Shown: one piece after another, positions 18,924 to 30,763 of the stretch | Numbering within the stretch: position 1 is the first letter of the stretch | Layout: each line of letters opens with the position of its first letter | Assembly (NCBI GenBank): GCA_028820655.1 | Contig: JAPPIK010000025.1 | Location: forward strand, 124,001-188,000 | Direction of reading: 5' to 3' | Length of the DNA: 64,000 bases | Source of the DNA: Candidatus Poribacteria bacterium | Lineage (GTDB): Bacteria; Poribacteria; WGA-4E; JAJDTR01 | Program-made: the position numbers and the translations under genes | The notes under the pieces: model-generated | What the model saw: only the letters and a program-made list of their open reading frames with translations | What the model was told of the DNA's origin: nothing | The model's database searches: none

Positions 18924-19796
18924 CTATGGTATGACCTTGTTCAAGGGATATTCAATTATTCCTTCCGCGCCGACGCGCTTCAATTCCGGTATGAGGTCCC
19001 GCACGACATGCTCATCTATAATTGTTTCAACAGCGCGCCATCCATCCTCGCTGAGCGAAGAGATTGTCGGTTTTTTCATGGCAGGTAATATTGCCAAGAC
19101 GTCGTCAAGATTTTCTTCCGAAATATTCATCTTCAGCCCGACCTTCTTTTCCGCCGCCAAGGCGCCGGAGAGCAACAGGTACAGGTTCTCGATTTTCGTG
19201 CGCTTCCACGGGTTCGTCCAACTTTTTTTGCTGGCAACAAGGGTCGTCTCGGACTGTAAAACAACATCGACAATCCTCAGTCGATTCGCTTTCAGTGAAC
19301 TGCCCGTCTCCGTAATTTCTACAATCGCGTCGCATAGGTGAGGGATTTTGACTTCTGTCGCACCGTGGGAGAACTTCACCGACGCGTTCACGCCGTTCTC
19401 GGCAAGGTAGGTTTTCGTGGCTTCGACCAACTCTGTAAACACTACCTTTCCCTCGAGATCCGCGACAGTTTTGATTGGAGACTCCTCCGCGACGGCTAAT
19501 ACCCAGCGGGCAGGTCGGTTGGTCTGCTTACTGTAGGTGAGTGAGCCAATTTCAAGCACATCAGCCTTGCACTCGCGCACCCAGTCGCTTCCCGCGAGTC
19601 CAATGTCGATCACTCCCCGTTCTACGTACAGCGCCATATCCTGGGGGCGCAGCAACATGGTTTTGATCTCGTCGTCGTCGATGGTCGGATAGTAGGATCT
19701 GCTACTGATGCTTATGGTGTAGCCTGCTTTCTTGAAAAATTTTAATGTAGAATCTTGTAAGGTTCCCTTCGGGATACCCACTTTCAACAGGTTCAT
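18924..19796 (-). CDS. hisG: ATP phosphoribosyltransferase, long form
   Basis: HisG condenses ATP with PRPP, the first step of histidine synthesis. The N-terminus [19 protein letters not shown] matches the PRPP/ATP-binding start of the family. The signature [20 protein letters not shown] lies near residue 160, and residues about 210-290 add the regulatory C-terminal domain of the long form (290 residues), so no HisZ is needed and feedback by histidine is expected. AAGGAA precedes the ATG. No other his gene is adjacent, so the pathway is dispersed. Confidence 0.95.
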   Translation of the reverse strand: MNLLKVGIPKGTLQDSTLKFFKKAGYTISISSRSYYPTIDDDEIKTMLLRPQDMALYVERGVIDIGLAGSDWVRECKADVLEIGSLTYSKQTNRPARWVLAVAEESPIKTVADLEGKVVFTELVEATKTYLAENGVNASVKFSHGATEVKIPHLCDAIVEITETGSSLKANRLRIVDVVLQSETTLVASKKSWTNPWKRTKIENLYLLLSGALAAEKKVGLKMNISEENLDDVLAILPAMKKPTISSLSEDGWRAVETIIDEHVVRDLIPELKRVGAEGIIEYPLNKVIP

Positions 19797-19961
19797 GTTT
19801 TCGTTCCTTAGATTGATAATTTACCACAGTATGTATACAGTTCAATAGATGAGGTCATAAGAATGTCATGTTTCCGGTTTCTGTCATCATGCTTCTCCCT
19901 TGCAGATGGCTATGCAGTGTTGACAATTTCAACCAAGATCGCTAGCTCGACCTGGCTTCAA

Positions 19962-22900
19962 TCAAAAGGTGGCTCCAAGTCCAACCTGAATACTTGAATT
20001 GTCGTAGCCTCCCAAACGCCACATACCGTATCCAACTTTGAAATTGAGCGAAGAACTCATGTAGAGGCGAATTCCTATCTCGTAATGATGGAAAAAGTCG
20101 TCCGCGAAGTTGGATTCTCTATTAACATCGCTGTTGTCGGATTGAAGTTTCATCGAAGCCGTCAGGTCCGCGGCGACGCTGTCCAGCGGAAAGAACTTCA
20201 TACTACCGCCGAGAATCGGGGTGAATTGCCTTGATTGGCGTACCCTCGACGAATCGGGATCGGAAGCCCGGTATCCGGTGACGCCAGCGAGGAATGCGAA
20301 CGCGACGGGGTTGTCTCGCGTCGAAGGGCCCCATTGCAACATGGCGTTGATGTAATCCGGGTTTTCATAGGTGTAATCCAATTGCGCGGCGAGTACATCA
20401 AGACCTCTGCCCTCTCGCACAAAGGCAAGACTCAAAACATCTCCCCGTTCCCAACCGGAGTAAAAGCCATCGTCGGCAGCGAGGTTTGACCAGGAATGGC
20501 TTGCCCAAATGCCGCGGTGCTCTTGAGTCGTCGGTTCTTTGGTTTCGATCATTCTATCTTCCGTTTTCGATTGCATTCCCGTTCCGGTGGTTGCAGCCAC
20601 AAAATACCAGATGTATCCCGGCTTTTGGTTGTGCTCTTTCGGGATCTTGCCGGTGTAGGTGTAGGATGATTTGTTCTCCAGCGTCTTGGAAGGCGAGGTA
20701 TCAGAAAGTTGCTTTCTCACGGAATTGTAGTAAAGGCGAACTTCTTTGATGGGACCGTCAGCTTTTACCTCTGCTTCGATGCTGATGGGATCTCTAGTTG
20801 GGAATACGGCGGCGCCAGGCGGTGTTAGAACAGATACCTCGGGAGGAGAAACAACACTCGTGATGGGGCTATCTTCCCGACGCCGGATTGTTACCGACCT
20901 AACGTCTGACCGTAATACATTCCCCTCCGTATCTGCCGCTGCGACATAGTACGAGAAAGTCCCAGCCGCCCGAACGTCGCTGCGCGGAATAGTGCCAACG
21001 TAGATTTCAGGAGTACCGGTTGTTTCGAGTTCCATCCATCCGTCGTCGTCGTAGTGAACGAAGACCGTGTCGATTGAAATGTCACTATTTACTTCAGCCT
21101 TAAGTTTAATACTGTGGTTTGTGTAGATCCAAGCATCATCCGATGGTTCTAGAATGACGATTCCGGGAGGAGGGTTTGAGAGCATATCCTCCCCGTCAAC
21201 ATTAATGCGATACTCTAATTCACCGGCTGGCGTAGACGGGGGCCATTTCACGTGATAAACCCAGGCACCTAAGTCAGTTTTTGTCCCCTGCGGCTGCATC
21301 TGTAGGACACCCCGATCCAATACCTGCCCAGAGGTACCATATATTTCATATTGGACGTCAACTCGATAAGGCTTTGCTGCGCGCACAAGCTCCACGGTGA
21401 GTTCTCGGCTAGTTGCCGCCGGGGTTTTTGCAATCTCACGATCAAGAAGATGGTGAACACCCGGTACAATGCTTACAGTCCTCAAGTCGGACGCTTCACC
21501 AACGGTGCACGTGACGGTGTATTCGCCTTCGAAGAGCCGACAGTGATTGACGCTTCCAACACCCTCTTTGATTATGTGCCCGCGACTTCCTAAAATCGCG
21601 ATCTGCGTGTGTGGTGGCGACGCATTCACCGTGAGGGTGCCGGTTGTCTGTTTTCGGGTCTTCTCAAGTAGGGGACTGAAGACTGGGTGGTTTTGGCCAA
21701 CTTGCGGCGGCAGTTCTATATTAGGGTTGTGGCTCAGGGCTTCTTGAAACTCGGCGATTATGCTCTCTTGCGGATCCCCGCGCCCCCATTTCGAACACCC
21801 CAAGTAAAGATGCGCTCTAGCTCTATTTGCCGGATGAGTCAATCCGCCCAACGCTGACTCCAAGAGCCGATTTGCTTCTTCGAATTCTGCGTGTTCATAT
21901 CGCTCGATACCACGCAATAACCACTGTGCATAAGGTGAGGCATCAGCATAGGGATCTGGTTTCGGAGAAATATTTACATTTGGAGAAGGGGAAGGGGTAG
22001 AAGCCGAGTCACCTTTGGCTTCGAGAAACTCAGTCAGATACTTTGATGGAATCGCGAAATTGAGCGAACCATCAAGCTCCGGAACCTTTAGCGCCGTGAC
22101 CGCTACAACTTCACCGCTGCTGTCTACTATTGGACCGCCCGCACTTCCGGGCTCCACCAGAGCGTCAATCTCGAAGTATTGGACGCCGCCCATAAAGCGG
22201 TTGCGACTGATCGTTCCTTCGGAGAACTCGCCGGAAGAAACCGACGAATTATTGAAAATACGAATTTGGTCACCCGCCTGAATCGTGTCACTGTCCCCGA
22301 TAGGGAGCGTTGGAGCATAGGCGGTTTCGACATGAATTAGAGCCAGGTTTCGGGCTTTGTCTGACTCCAGCAATTGGGCGGGGAGCGATTCATCGGCAGA
22401 ATGCAAGCGCCGCCGGACAGGTTTCACTTCGTTCAACGTTGAACCGTCGACGACGTGAAAGTCGGTTGCCACCTGATTGGGCCGCACGAAGAATCCTGTT
22501 CCCAAACGCCCTTGCCTTCCATTTGGATCCCGTCCGAAAATGTGTACGGTAGCGGTTTGAAGTCGTTTAACTGTAGATTTTTGGTGATCGGAAACCCCGT
22601 CCTTCCTCCCCGTAGACGTCTCTACCTCGGTCTTCGCACGCTCATTATTGTCTCGCTTCGCCTCCAAATCTTCTTTCTCCCCGTCGGCTATTTCTGGCTG
22701 AGTTTTGGGTTTCTCCGTTATCGGGATTTCCGGGGGCGTGTGGTCTGCCTGTTCTTGTTCACGTTCGTTCCCACCAGTATCGGAATTGCGCTTGGGCGGT
22801 AATCGAACACCAGCCTGCCGAAGCATCTCCTTTAGATATTTTGATGGTATAGCAAAATTGAGGTTTTGGGCATCGGCGCTTACAGAACCAAGATTGGCAA

Positions 22901-23459
22901 TGCCTATGACTTCAGCGTTTCCGTTTAAGACGGGGCCGCCGCTACTTCCTGGAGACATTGGAGCCGTGATTTGAAGCAGATCAATGCCGGCATTCCGGCG
23001 AAATGCACTTAGTGTGCCCTTCGAAAATGTACCGTCCAATCCGTGTGGATTACCGGCGACGTAGACCGTTTCGCCTTTCTTAACTGAATCACTGTCGCCG
23101 ATGTAAAGCGGCGAGACTTGGGTTAATGGAACTTCCAGTATTGCCAAATCATACGCCGTATTGAAGCCTCTTACGGACTTGATTGAACGAGGTTGTAATC
23201 CTTCGACATGCTTATAGCTAACTGGCGTGGCTTTGTCGATGACGTGAAAATTGGTTACAATCAGGGTTGGGGTTACAAAGAACCCACTTCCCTCAACCAA
23301 ATCAGTGATGATCGACACAGTGGCCTCGTCAACGCGAGCCGCAATTTCCACGCCGGTGAGTTCGTCCGCAGACACACGGCACAACAAAAAAACCAACGCC
23401 AAACTTGCAAGGATCGCGAATGTATTTTTCTTATTTCGCCAAATCTTTAACATTCGCAT
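19962..23459 (-). CDS. Exported double HtrA/trypsin-like protein with barrel-like C-terminus (1165 aa)
   Basis: A signal peptide (FAILASLALVFLLCRVSA) precedes two S1C trypsin-like domains. Domain 1 (about 30-210) keeps the triad: TNFHV His, AYDLAIL Asp, PGSSGGP Ser. Domain 2 (about 290-480) keeps TDFHV His and PGSAGGP Ser but reads RNLALIHV where the Asp is expected, so it may be inactive or a binding module. Then come a TPR-like segment, a PEGA-like/Ig-like beta-rich middle with repeated VRSVTIRR-type strands, and a final 180 residues of alternating strands ending in ...VGLGATF, like an outer-membrane barrel. This looks like an envelope quality-control or secretion-linked protease. PDZ domains of classical DegP are not evident. 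Confidence 0.75.
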   Translation of the reverse strand: MRMLKIWRNKKNTFAILASLALVFLLCRVSADELTGVEIAARVDEATVSIITDLVEGSGFFVTPTLIVTNFHVIDKATPVSYKHVEGLQPRSIKSVRGFNTAYDLAILEVPLTQVSPLYIGDSDSVKKGETVYVAGNPHGLDGTFSKGTLSAFRRNAGIDLLQITAPMSPGSSGGPVLNGNAEVIGIANLGSVSADAQNLNFAIPSKYLKEMLRQAGVRLPPKRNSDTGGNEREQEQADHTPPEIPITEKPKTQPEIADGEKEDLEAKRDNNERAKTEVETSTGRKDGVSDHQKSTVKRLQTATVHIFGRDPNGRQGRLGTGFFVRPNQVATDFHVVDGSTLNEVKPVRRRLHSADESLPAQLLESDKARNLALIHVETAYAPTLPIGDSDTIQAGDQIRIFNNSSVSSGEFSEGTISRNRFMGGVQYFEIDALVEPGSAGGPIVDSSGEVVAVTALKVPELDGSLNFAIPSKYLTEFLEAKGDSASTPSPSPNVNISPKPDPYADASPYAQWLLRGIERYEHAEFEEANRLLESALGGLTHPANRARAHLYLGCSKWGRGDPQESIIAEFQEALSHNPNIELPPQVGQNHPVFSPLLEKTRKQTTGTLTVNASPPHTQIAILGSRGHIIKEGVGSVNHCRLFEGEYTVTCTVGEASDLRTVSIVPGVHHLLDREIAKTPAATSRELTVELVRAAKPYRVDVQYEIYGTSGQVLDRGVLQMQPQGTKTDLGAWVYHVKWPPSTPAGELEYRINVDGEDMLSNPPPGIVILEPSDDAWIYTNHSIKLKAEVNSDISIDTVFVHYDDDGWMELETTGTPEIYVGTIPRSDVRAAGTFSYYVAAADTEGNVLRSDVRSVTIRRREDSPITSVVSPPEVSVLTPPGAAVFPTRDPISIEAEVKADGPIKEVRLYYNSVRKQLSDTSPSKTLENKSSYTYTGKIPKEHNQKPGYIWYFVAATTGTGMQSKTEDRMIETKEPTTQEHRGIWASHSWSNLAADDGFYSGWERGDVLSLAFVREGRGLDVLAAQLDYTYENPDYINAMLQWGPSTRDNPVAFAFLAGVTGYRASDPDSSRVRQSRQFTPILGGSMKFFPLDSVAADLTASMKLQSDNSDVNRESNFADDFFHHYEIGIRLYMSSSLNFKVGYGMWRLGGYDNSSIQVGLGATF

Positions 23460-24369
23460 TCAATTGAAGTTCGAGCTGGAATTCGTATTATTCGACAAAG
23501 TCGACTTTCGTTCGTGTGAATAGCGCTATTCATCTTGCCAAAATCATGCTGGGGGCTGACAGCATTTACTTTCTATGCAATTGAGTTTGGTTTGGAGATT
23601 CTGGTCAGACCGCCATCGGTGCACGGGTCTCGTTTGGTGGATGGTGTGTTGAGCGAAACTTGCGGGGCCGTGGGGGACTTTATTGAAAAGGTCTGAAATC
23701 ATGCTCGAGGCCTCTTCGATTGCGGTTTGAAGCAACGTGCGACACTTGTCGTCAAAATTCGCGAACGTCCCCTTGAGGCTAGTGCCCACTACCAGGGGAA
23801 CCCTTAGGATGCTAATAAAAATGCGCGGACACGTCACATATCGGAGGAATACCCTACTTCCGCGTATCGGGATTTCCCACAGCCATGAATTGATGGATTG
23901 CGAGGTTGTCGCCTCACCGTGGGCTCTGCCGATGGATGCGCTCGTTACCATGCGCGAGGTTATTTTATTTTGCGTACCATTAATTCGTCCTTCTAGGTGA
24001 CTGACAATCAGAATTTACTAACGCCTACGTCATCTCCCCAGATTATTACTTTTAAGTTGGGTTTGGAGCAGTTGAACTCGCCTATGTTCAAAGCGCGTTT
24101 TTCCGCAATTTGCGGCAAGAAGCCGCTTGTATACGAGACCAAAAGGACTTCCCACCGACAGTTTGCCTGAAGCTGTCGAGATTTCAACGCATGCCAGAAA
24201 TCAATATTATACAACACGTTAAGCAAGGTTTTCAATTGTGCGTTAGGGAATTGGAGGCATCGGTTGCGAAAACATTCTGTGTGGGCGACTGGGGTCGATC
24301 ACCTATTCACATGAAAAAGTTGCCATTCAATGCCTCCGAAACCTTGACAAATCTTTGATTGGAAATATA
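23460..24369. other. Intergenic stretch with probable gene debris
   Basis: About 900 bases without a convincing intact gene. Open frames of 75-135 codons exist on both strands but have no good start signals, and only the fragment listed at 24011-24067 resembles a known family. Confidence 0.4.
24011..24067 (-). pseudogene. Possible N-terminal remnant of a sulfatase
   Basis: The translated segment KPNLKVIIWGDDVGVSKF ends at a stop. It closely resembles the first strand and metal-binding Asp pair of type I sulfatases (KPNIxxIxxDDxG). Nothing downstream in any frame resembles the rest of a sulfatase, so this would be a decayed fragment. Short length makes chance similarity possible. Confidence 0.3.
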
Positions 24370-25776
24370 TTAAAACCTCAATCGAACGATTGCGCCGAAA
24401 CGGTTCTTGCCGGTCACCGGATTGAAGCCAAACCTTCTGCCACTCGTCGCCCCATGTAATTCACGATTGATCCTGTTCGCAGATACACCAGCGTGTATTG
24501 CAGAACCGATGGAGAATACTATGGCTGCTCCGAGTCCCCCTAGAGCCACCCCGTCTTCCTCCAATGCGGTACCAACGACAAAAGTCGTCCACGATGCGGT
24601 GTGAAGAAGGAAAAACCCCACCCCGTCTGCATATTGTTCATTGTAGGCTTGTCCCAATCCGGGCATAAGGAAAGACAATCCGACCGCGAGCCCCGGATTT
24701 TTTTCGCCGGACAAAGCAAAAAGCGGCGGGTTTCGCTTGGGGGGATAAACAGGAGTTTCTGTAGTGTGCGTAAGATTAACATTGGTTGGCTTTCTAGATG
24801 GAAGATCGAAGCTATGCGTGTCTCTATCGGGCACAATTAGCCTTTCGATTTCCAGAATTTGGTCCCTTCGATAAACCAATTGATTGCCATCCGTCATACG
24901 AATCTCAATGGACCGGTCAGGGCTTTCCTTGATGATCGTACCCAATAGTTTCGAACCGTTTGTAAGGTACACAACGACGGTTGGCTCTGGTGGAGGCGCA
25001 TGTCGTTTGATGTGGCGTATGTCGTCATACGAATAAACTAACTGACTGCCATCGGACGTGCGAAGCCAAAGGCACTCATCTGGAATTTCCCTTATGATTC
25101 TACCGATAATCCTTGAACCGTTTTTGAGTTGTACCACAACCGTTGAATCCGCTTCGGTCGGAACCCACAATCTTTCAATTTCCAGCACACGGTCCATCGA
25201 ATAGACCAATTGGTTTCCTTCGGTTGTCCGAATCTCAATTCTATCTGGGAGTTCCTTAACGATCGTACCAATAATCTTTGAACCACTCCGGAGGTGGAGG
25301 ACAGCCTTTGCGTCTGCGATTGCCGAGACCCAGAGCCGTTCAACTTCCATTATCTCCTCTTGGGCATAAACCAAGTGGTGCCCCTGGGCCGTGCGGATTT
25401 CGATGGACTCTTTCGTTGACGAGGTGAAGTCCGGGGATTGATCCCTGGCCTGCTTGACCATTGTCCCGATAATTTTGGAACCGTCTTTGAGATAAATGAC
25501 AACCTTCTCGTCGGCAATCGTGGAGACGGAGAGTTTTTGAATGCCGAGGATGTCGGCTACGGGTCGAATCAATTCCTTCCCGTCAAGAGTTTGAATCGAA
25601 ACGGATTCATTCGCGAGTTTCTTGATGATTTTACCAACATCCACGGAACCGTCTTTTCGATAAATCACGGCTCTTTCTTCTGTGTCGGCGGTTATTGATG
25701 TTGTGGTGGCGATTGTAGCAGCTAGGACGAGTATGGTTCCAATTCTGATCGGGGATAACTTTTGAGGCATTTTCAT
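24370..25776 (-). CDS. Exported protein with five SH3-like repeats and a C-terminal membrane domain
   Basis: From the ATG at 25776 (AAAGGAG seven bases upstream) the product is about 468 residues with a signal peptide (IGTILVLAATIATTTSITA). Five repeats of roughly 47-58 residues follow, each of the form VVYLKDGSKIIGTIVKE, then IEIRT.DG.QLVY, then I.EIERL. These are short beta-barrel units resembling the Sm/SH3-like surfaces of other exported repeat proteins. The last 110 residues (LSFLMPGLGQAYN, then two hydrophobic helices) resemble the DUF5683/TM2-like module and end in Phe. The repeats could bind a polymer or protein. It follows a PEGA-protein gene on the same strand. I do not recognise a named family. 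Confidence 0.75.
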   Translation of the reverse strand: MKMPQKLSPIRIGTILVLAATIATTTSITADTEERAVIYRKDGSVDVGKIIKKLANESVSIQTLDGKELIRPVADILGIQKLSVSTIADEKVVIYLKDGSKIIGTMVKQARDQSPDFTSSTKESIEIRTAQGHHLVYAQEEIMEVERLWVSAIADAKAVLHLRSGSKIIGTIVKELPDRIEIRTTEGNQLVYSMDRVLEIERLWVPTEADSTVVVQLKNGSRIIGRIIREIPDECLWLRTSDGSQLVYSYDDIRHIKRHAPPPEPTVVVYLTNGSKLLGTIIKESPDRSIEIRMTDGNQLVYRRDQILEIERLIVPDRDTHSFDLPSRKPTNVNLTHTTETPVYPPKRNPPLFALSGEKNPGLAVGLSFLMPGLGQAYNEQYADGVGFFLLHTASWTTFVVGTALEEDGVALGGLGAAIVFSIGSAIHAGVSANRINRELHGATSGRRFGFNPVTGKNRFGAIVRLRF

Positions 25777-26062
25777 GAAGTTCTCCTTTTTGTAGTTTGA
25801 ATCACCGGCGGAGATGCTGCCGCAGAGTGGGATTCGAATACAGGAAATTGCATAGTAGAGTTGAATCTCCCCCAAGAATCCACTGAAAAATAGAAAATTG
25901 ACACAATGTTGAATTCGCAAATATCCCTAATTGCGATTACGCGCGGGCATTCAGATCCAGTACGTAATAAAGTTTCGAATGGATGATAGTTAGCCGAGTG
26001 GTATTGCAGAATGACAGGAGATTGTAGCTGTGCCTGGAAGGTAAGGGTTCTTTCAGATGTCT

Positions 26063-26446
26063 TCACGGATTCAAAAAATTGTGCGAGATTCTCTCTGTAC
26101 TCTTCCACGATTCGTAATTAAAAGTCTTTTCTTTTCCCTCATAGACTAATCTGATAGCGGTGCCGATTGGAACTTTCAGACCGCCTCGTATCGGCGTTAT
26201 GTTGGATGCTATGTTTGGCGGGACTCTGAAATTGGCGTCGACGGGTCGCTTAATGAAAACATTAGCCCATGGCACGGCGTTGATAGACACCGACACGTCG
26301 GCGGCAGCAGCAGGCCTACCACTGGGCACAAGTGTCTCATCTCCTCCGCTTCCAGTTGAAACCTGCCAGCTTCTAACGAGAATTGCAATTGCGACTACAA
26401 CAACCACAATTCCGAAGCCGAGAAGCACCTCACCGTGTTTCGTCAC
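26063..26446 (-). CDS. Membrane-anchored PEGA-domain protein
   Basis: With the GTG at 26446 (AAAGG eight bases upstream) the product is 127 residues. It has an N-terminal membrane helix (GFGIVVVVVAIAILV), a Ser/Gly/Ala linker, and a PEGA domain (VSINAVPWANVFI, then GGLKVPIGTAIRLVYEG). PEGA domains are extracellular beta modules associated with surface layers and with Ser/Thr kinases; here the domain stands alone. A longer open frame upstream to 26551 reads as non-protein-like basic residues and is not included. The next gene on the strand is the SH3-like repeat protein 286 bases on. Confidence 0.72.
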   Translation of the reverse strand: MTKHGEVLLGFGIVVVVVAIAILVRSWQVSTGSGGDETLVPSGRPAAAADVSVSINAVPWANVFIKRPVDANFRVPPNIASNITPIRGGLKVPIGTAIRLVYEGKEKTFNYESWKSTERISHNFLNP

Positions 26447-27436
26447 TATTGTGACCTTTCTTAAAAGCAATGGGACGACAGCTATCTTCGGTCGACTTCG
26501 GCCTCGAATGCAAATGCATCTAAAGCTGCACAAACCCAACCGAAGACTCATTCTTTAGAGCACTTCGTAATCGCAAACACCGAACATGTTAGCACAATGA
26601 TACACCGCTTTCCACAGAATTATTTGGCAGGTGTCCATCGGCGCGCCACGTTTATTGAGCACGCTCTTGATATGACTGCACGAATCTCCGTCTAAGCCGG
26701 TAAATACGCCGGATTCGGCGTCGTCGAATTACCATCACAAGAGTGCGCCAAAGCGCTCCTATTATTTTCACGCTCCCTATTGAGTTTAGATACCGGAGGA
26801 CTTGATCGCCGAATCACTTAAGGGAATTTCCAACGTGCTCATCCATTGTCTAATTCGAGCGTGAAACTAGTGTACAACACATTTAACCCATCCTTAAAGC
26901 AATAGTTGTGCCACCGGAGCACAAATTTGGGAAGTGTGCCGGCATTTATTAGACTCGGAGGTTACGTTTGCAAGGACGGGTTTGAGGAGATTCTTAGGCC
27001 AGCCAATTACCAACAGATGGCGCGCGAAGGTCAGAGGAATGCTCTCTCCCTCCCGAGTTCCGCGTCAAGCTAGCGATGTTATCATTGAAAAGCGGTAGAA
27101 CCTGCCACGTGATTAGGAGGGGAAATTGCCGAATTGATGGTCGCCGACCGCACCTACAAAAGCGTGATCCAACCGCTTCATTCATTGGCGTTCAATAGTG
27201 GCGCCTTATACGCAATCATGTATCAATTTTCCAACGCAACCGAAGAAGAGCCTTGGTATGACGGTATCCGAAGAATCAGATTATCCCGATCTGTTATGGA
27301 TTCGCGCATTCGCTGTACAAGGAAAACTCTTGACAATTTGGTCGTGCTACAGTATGCTTTTGCGATAGCAACAGGTCTTCATTTCGGATAATTTACCGTC
27401 TATTGTATTTTGCGGCGGCACGACGAAGGAGCGAGT
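26447..27436. other. Intergenic region, no gene seen
   Basis: About 990 bases between divergent genes. It carries a GCGCCAAAGCGCTCCTAT motif near 26747 and a reverse GGTGCGGTCGGCGACC motif near 27140, related to the dispersed repeats. Short frames on both strands lack support. It should hold promoters for both flanking genes. Confidence 0.45.
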
Positions 27437-28567
27437 ATGGATGCGAGGGAACTTACGGTGGAACTAATCGCCCACAATACCGTGAGTTATAACAGCAATG
27501 TTGAAGTAATGAGGTTTCTCAGGCAACGAATGTTGGAGATCGATTGCCAAGTCGAGTGGGTCGAATACGTCGATCCGAGCGGCGTGCAGAAGGTCAATCT
27601 CATCGGCAAGAAAGGCGGCAACCACGACCCGGGAGACCGGGGAATCGCGCTGCTCGGACACATCGACACTGTTCCGGCAGTCGGTTGGGAATCCAATGCA
27701 TTCGAGGCTCGGATCGAGGGGAGCAAGATGTACGGACGCGGAAGCTGCGACATGAAGGGCAGCGTCGCCTGTATGCTCGAAACAGCCGCCAAATACTCTA
27801 ATTCCGATCTGGACTACCCGCTCTACGTCATTGTGACCGCCGACGAAGAGGTTGGTTTTCTCGGGGCGCAAGCGGTTACGGACAAATCGGAACTGTTCAA
27901 GGGTGCATTTCCGCGCTACGGCGTTGTAGGCGAGCCAACGCTACTCGGAGTCATCAACGCGCACAAAGGGATCGTTCAGATGGCAGTGACCGCCCGTGGA
28001 CGAGCGGCACATAGCAGCACGGGCGAAGGGGACAACGCCAATCTGAAGTTGATACCGTTCCTGACGGAGATGCGAGGAATTTACTACACCTTGACAACGG
28101 ACTCAAAATATTTCAATGATGACTTTGACCCGCCCTTCGCAGATTGGAACATCACGATTGACAACGGCGATTGCGCTCCAAACATCACGCCTCCGTTCAG
28201 TATATGCAGAATCAACTATCGTCCGATGCCCGGTCAGAACGCGCAGGAATGGATAGACCGCGCTCGCCGATCCGCCGAGAAACATGGGTTGGAGTTTGAA
28301 CTTCGCGCCGCCGCCGAGCCGATGGTTACTCCGGTTGAATCCGAAGTGGTACAAGCCGCGCTTGAGATTACGGGGGAGGAGAATGCCCGAACGGTCGCAT
28401 ACGGCACCGACGGCGCGGTGTTTGGTCAACTCATGGAGTTGGTGGTAATCGGTCCCGGGAGCATCTTACAAGCGCATACCGTGGATGAGTGGATGGAACT
28501 CGATCAGTTTCCACAAGCCGTGTCCGTATTCAGCAAATTCGTCGAACGATTTTGCAAGAAAGCGTAA
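27437..28567 (+). CDS. M20-family amidohydrolase (ArgE/DapE type)
   Basis: The 376-residue metallohydrolase shows all the usual zinc ligands and catalytic residues: GHIDTVP (His, Asp), GRGSCDMKGS (bridging Asp), TADEEVGFLG (catalytic and metal Glu), VGEPT, and LQAHTVDEW (last His). The dimerisation lid lies between residues about 180 and 290. The family deacylates N-acyl amino acids such as acetylornithine or succinyl-diaminopimelate. With lysA following downstream, DapE function in lysine synthesis is attractive but not proven. AAGGAG precedes the ATG at 27437; an open frame starting 27 bases upstream has no site. Confidence 0.9.
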   Translation: MDARELTVELIAHNTVSYNSNVEVMRFLRQRMLEIDCQVEWVEYVDPSGVQKVNLIGKKGGNHDPGDRGIALLGHIDTVPAVGWESNAFEARIEGSKMYGRGSCDMKGSVACMLETAAKYSNSDLDYPLYVIVTADEEVGFLGAQAVTDKSELFKGAFPRYGVVGEPTLLGVINAHKGIVQMAVTARGRAAHSSTGEGDNANLKLIPFLTEMRGIYYTLTTDSKYFNDDFDPPFADWNITIDNGDCAPNITPPFSICRINYRPMPGQNAQEWIDRARRSAEKHGLEFELRAAAEPMVTPVESEVVQAALEITGEENARTVAYGTDGAVFGQLMELVVIGPGSILQAHTVDEWMELDQFPQAVSVFSKFVERFCKKA

Positions 28568-30119
<1,552 letters not shown>

Positions 30120-30244
30120 AGTTAGGGGTTATTTATAGTGGTCGTAGGCTATTCTGCAGAATGAAACCCTTTTTAGGAATCTTTGCTGAAAATGCCATTA
30201 ATGGCGCGACCGCAAACTGATGAAAAGGAACAGGAGATATTAAA

Positions 30245-30763
30245 ATGCGAACTTTAGTAGTTTCATGCCTGATAATTTGTTGTTTGGCATTACAAAGTTG
30301 CTCTGAAGATTCCGGCGAACCGATGGTACCCGACAAAGACATCGACACGTCGCTACCGATCGCTCCCAACTTTACATTGCTGAATACCGAGCTTGAAGAA
30401 ATCACCCTCACCGATTTTAGCGGCAAGGTGGTTCTCTTGGATTTCTGGGCGACATGGTGCAAACCGTGCGAGGAGGAAATCCCAATTTTCATTGGACTGT
30501 ACGACGATTATCGGGCACAAGGATTTGAAGTGGTTGGAATCTCACTGGATGATGAGCGATTAAAGGTTGTGGCTCCTTTCATTGAGGAATTAGGTGTAAA
30601 TTATACCATCCTTCTCGGAGAAGCCGAGTTACTTGATTTGTACGATATTCCCGTAATGCCCTCGGCGTTTTTGATAACCCGCGAAGGTCGAATCGCCAAG
30701 CCGTTTTTCGGCGCCCAAGGCGATAGGGAAACCTATGAAAAGGAATTGAAAAAACTGCTATGA
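30245..30763 (+). CDS. TlpA-like thioredoxin-fold lipoprotein
   Basis: The 172-residue protein has a lipoprotein signal ending LALQSC and a TlpA/ResA-type redoxin domain. It shows the resolving motif FWATWCKPCEEE (CxxC active site, about residue 77) and the cis-Pro loop IPVMPSAFLI. It should act outside the inner membrane as a disulfide reductant. AGGAGA lies before the ATG. Its stop overlaps the start of the next gene by 4 bases, so it is translationally coupled to the selenocysteine-containing redoxin, its probable partner. Confidence 0.92.
   Translation: MRTLVVSCLIICCLALQSCSEDSGEPMVPDKDIDTSLPIAPNFTLLNTELEEITLTDFSGKVVLLDFWATWCKPCEEEIPIFIGLYDDYRAQGFEVVGISLDDERLKVVAPFIEELGVNYTILLGEAELLDLYDIPVMPSAFLITREGRIAKPFFGAQGDRETYEKELKKLL

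Noticed and set aside
23544-24000. Overlapping frames of 135 codons (minus) and 87 codons (plus)
   Set aside because: Neither has a ribosome binding site or a recognisable domain; the region looks like debris.
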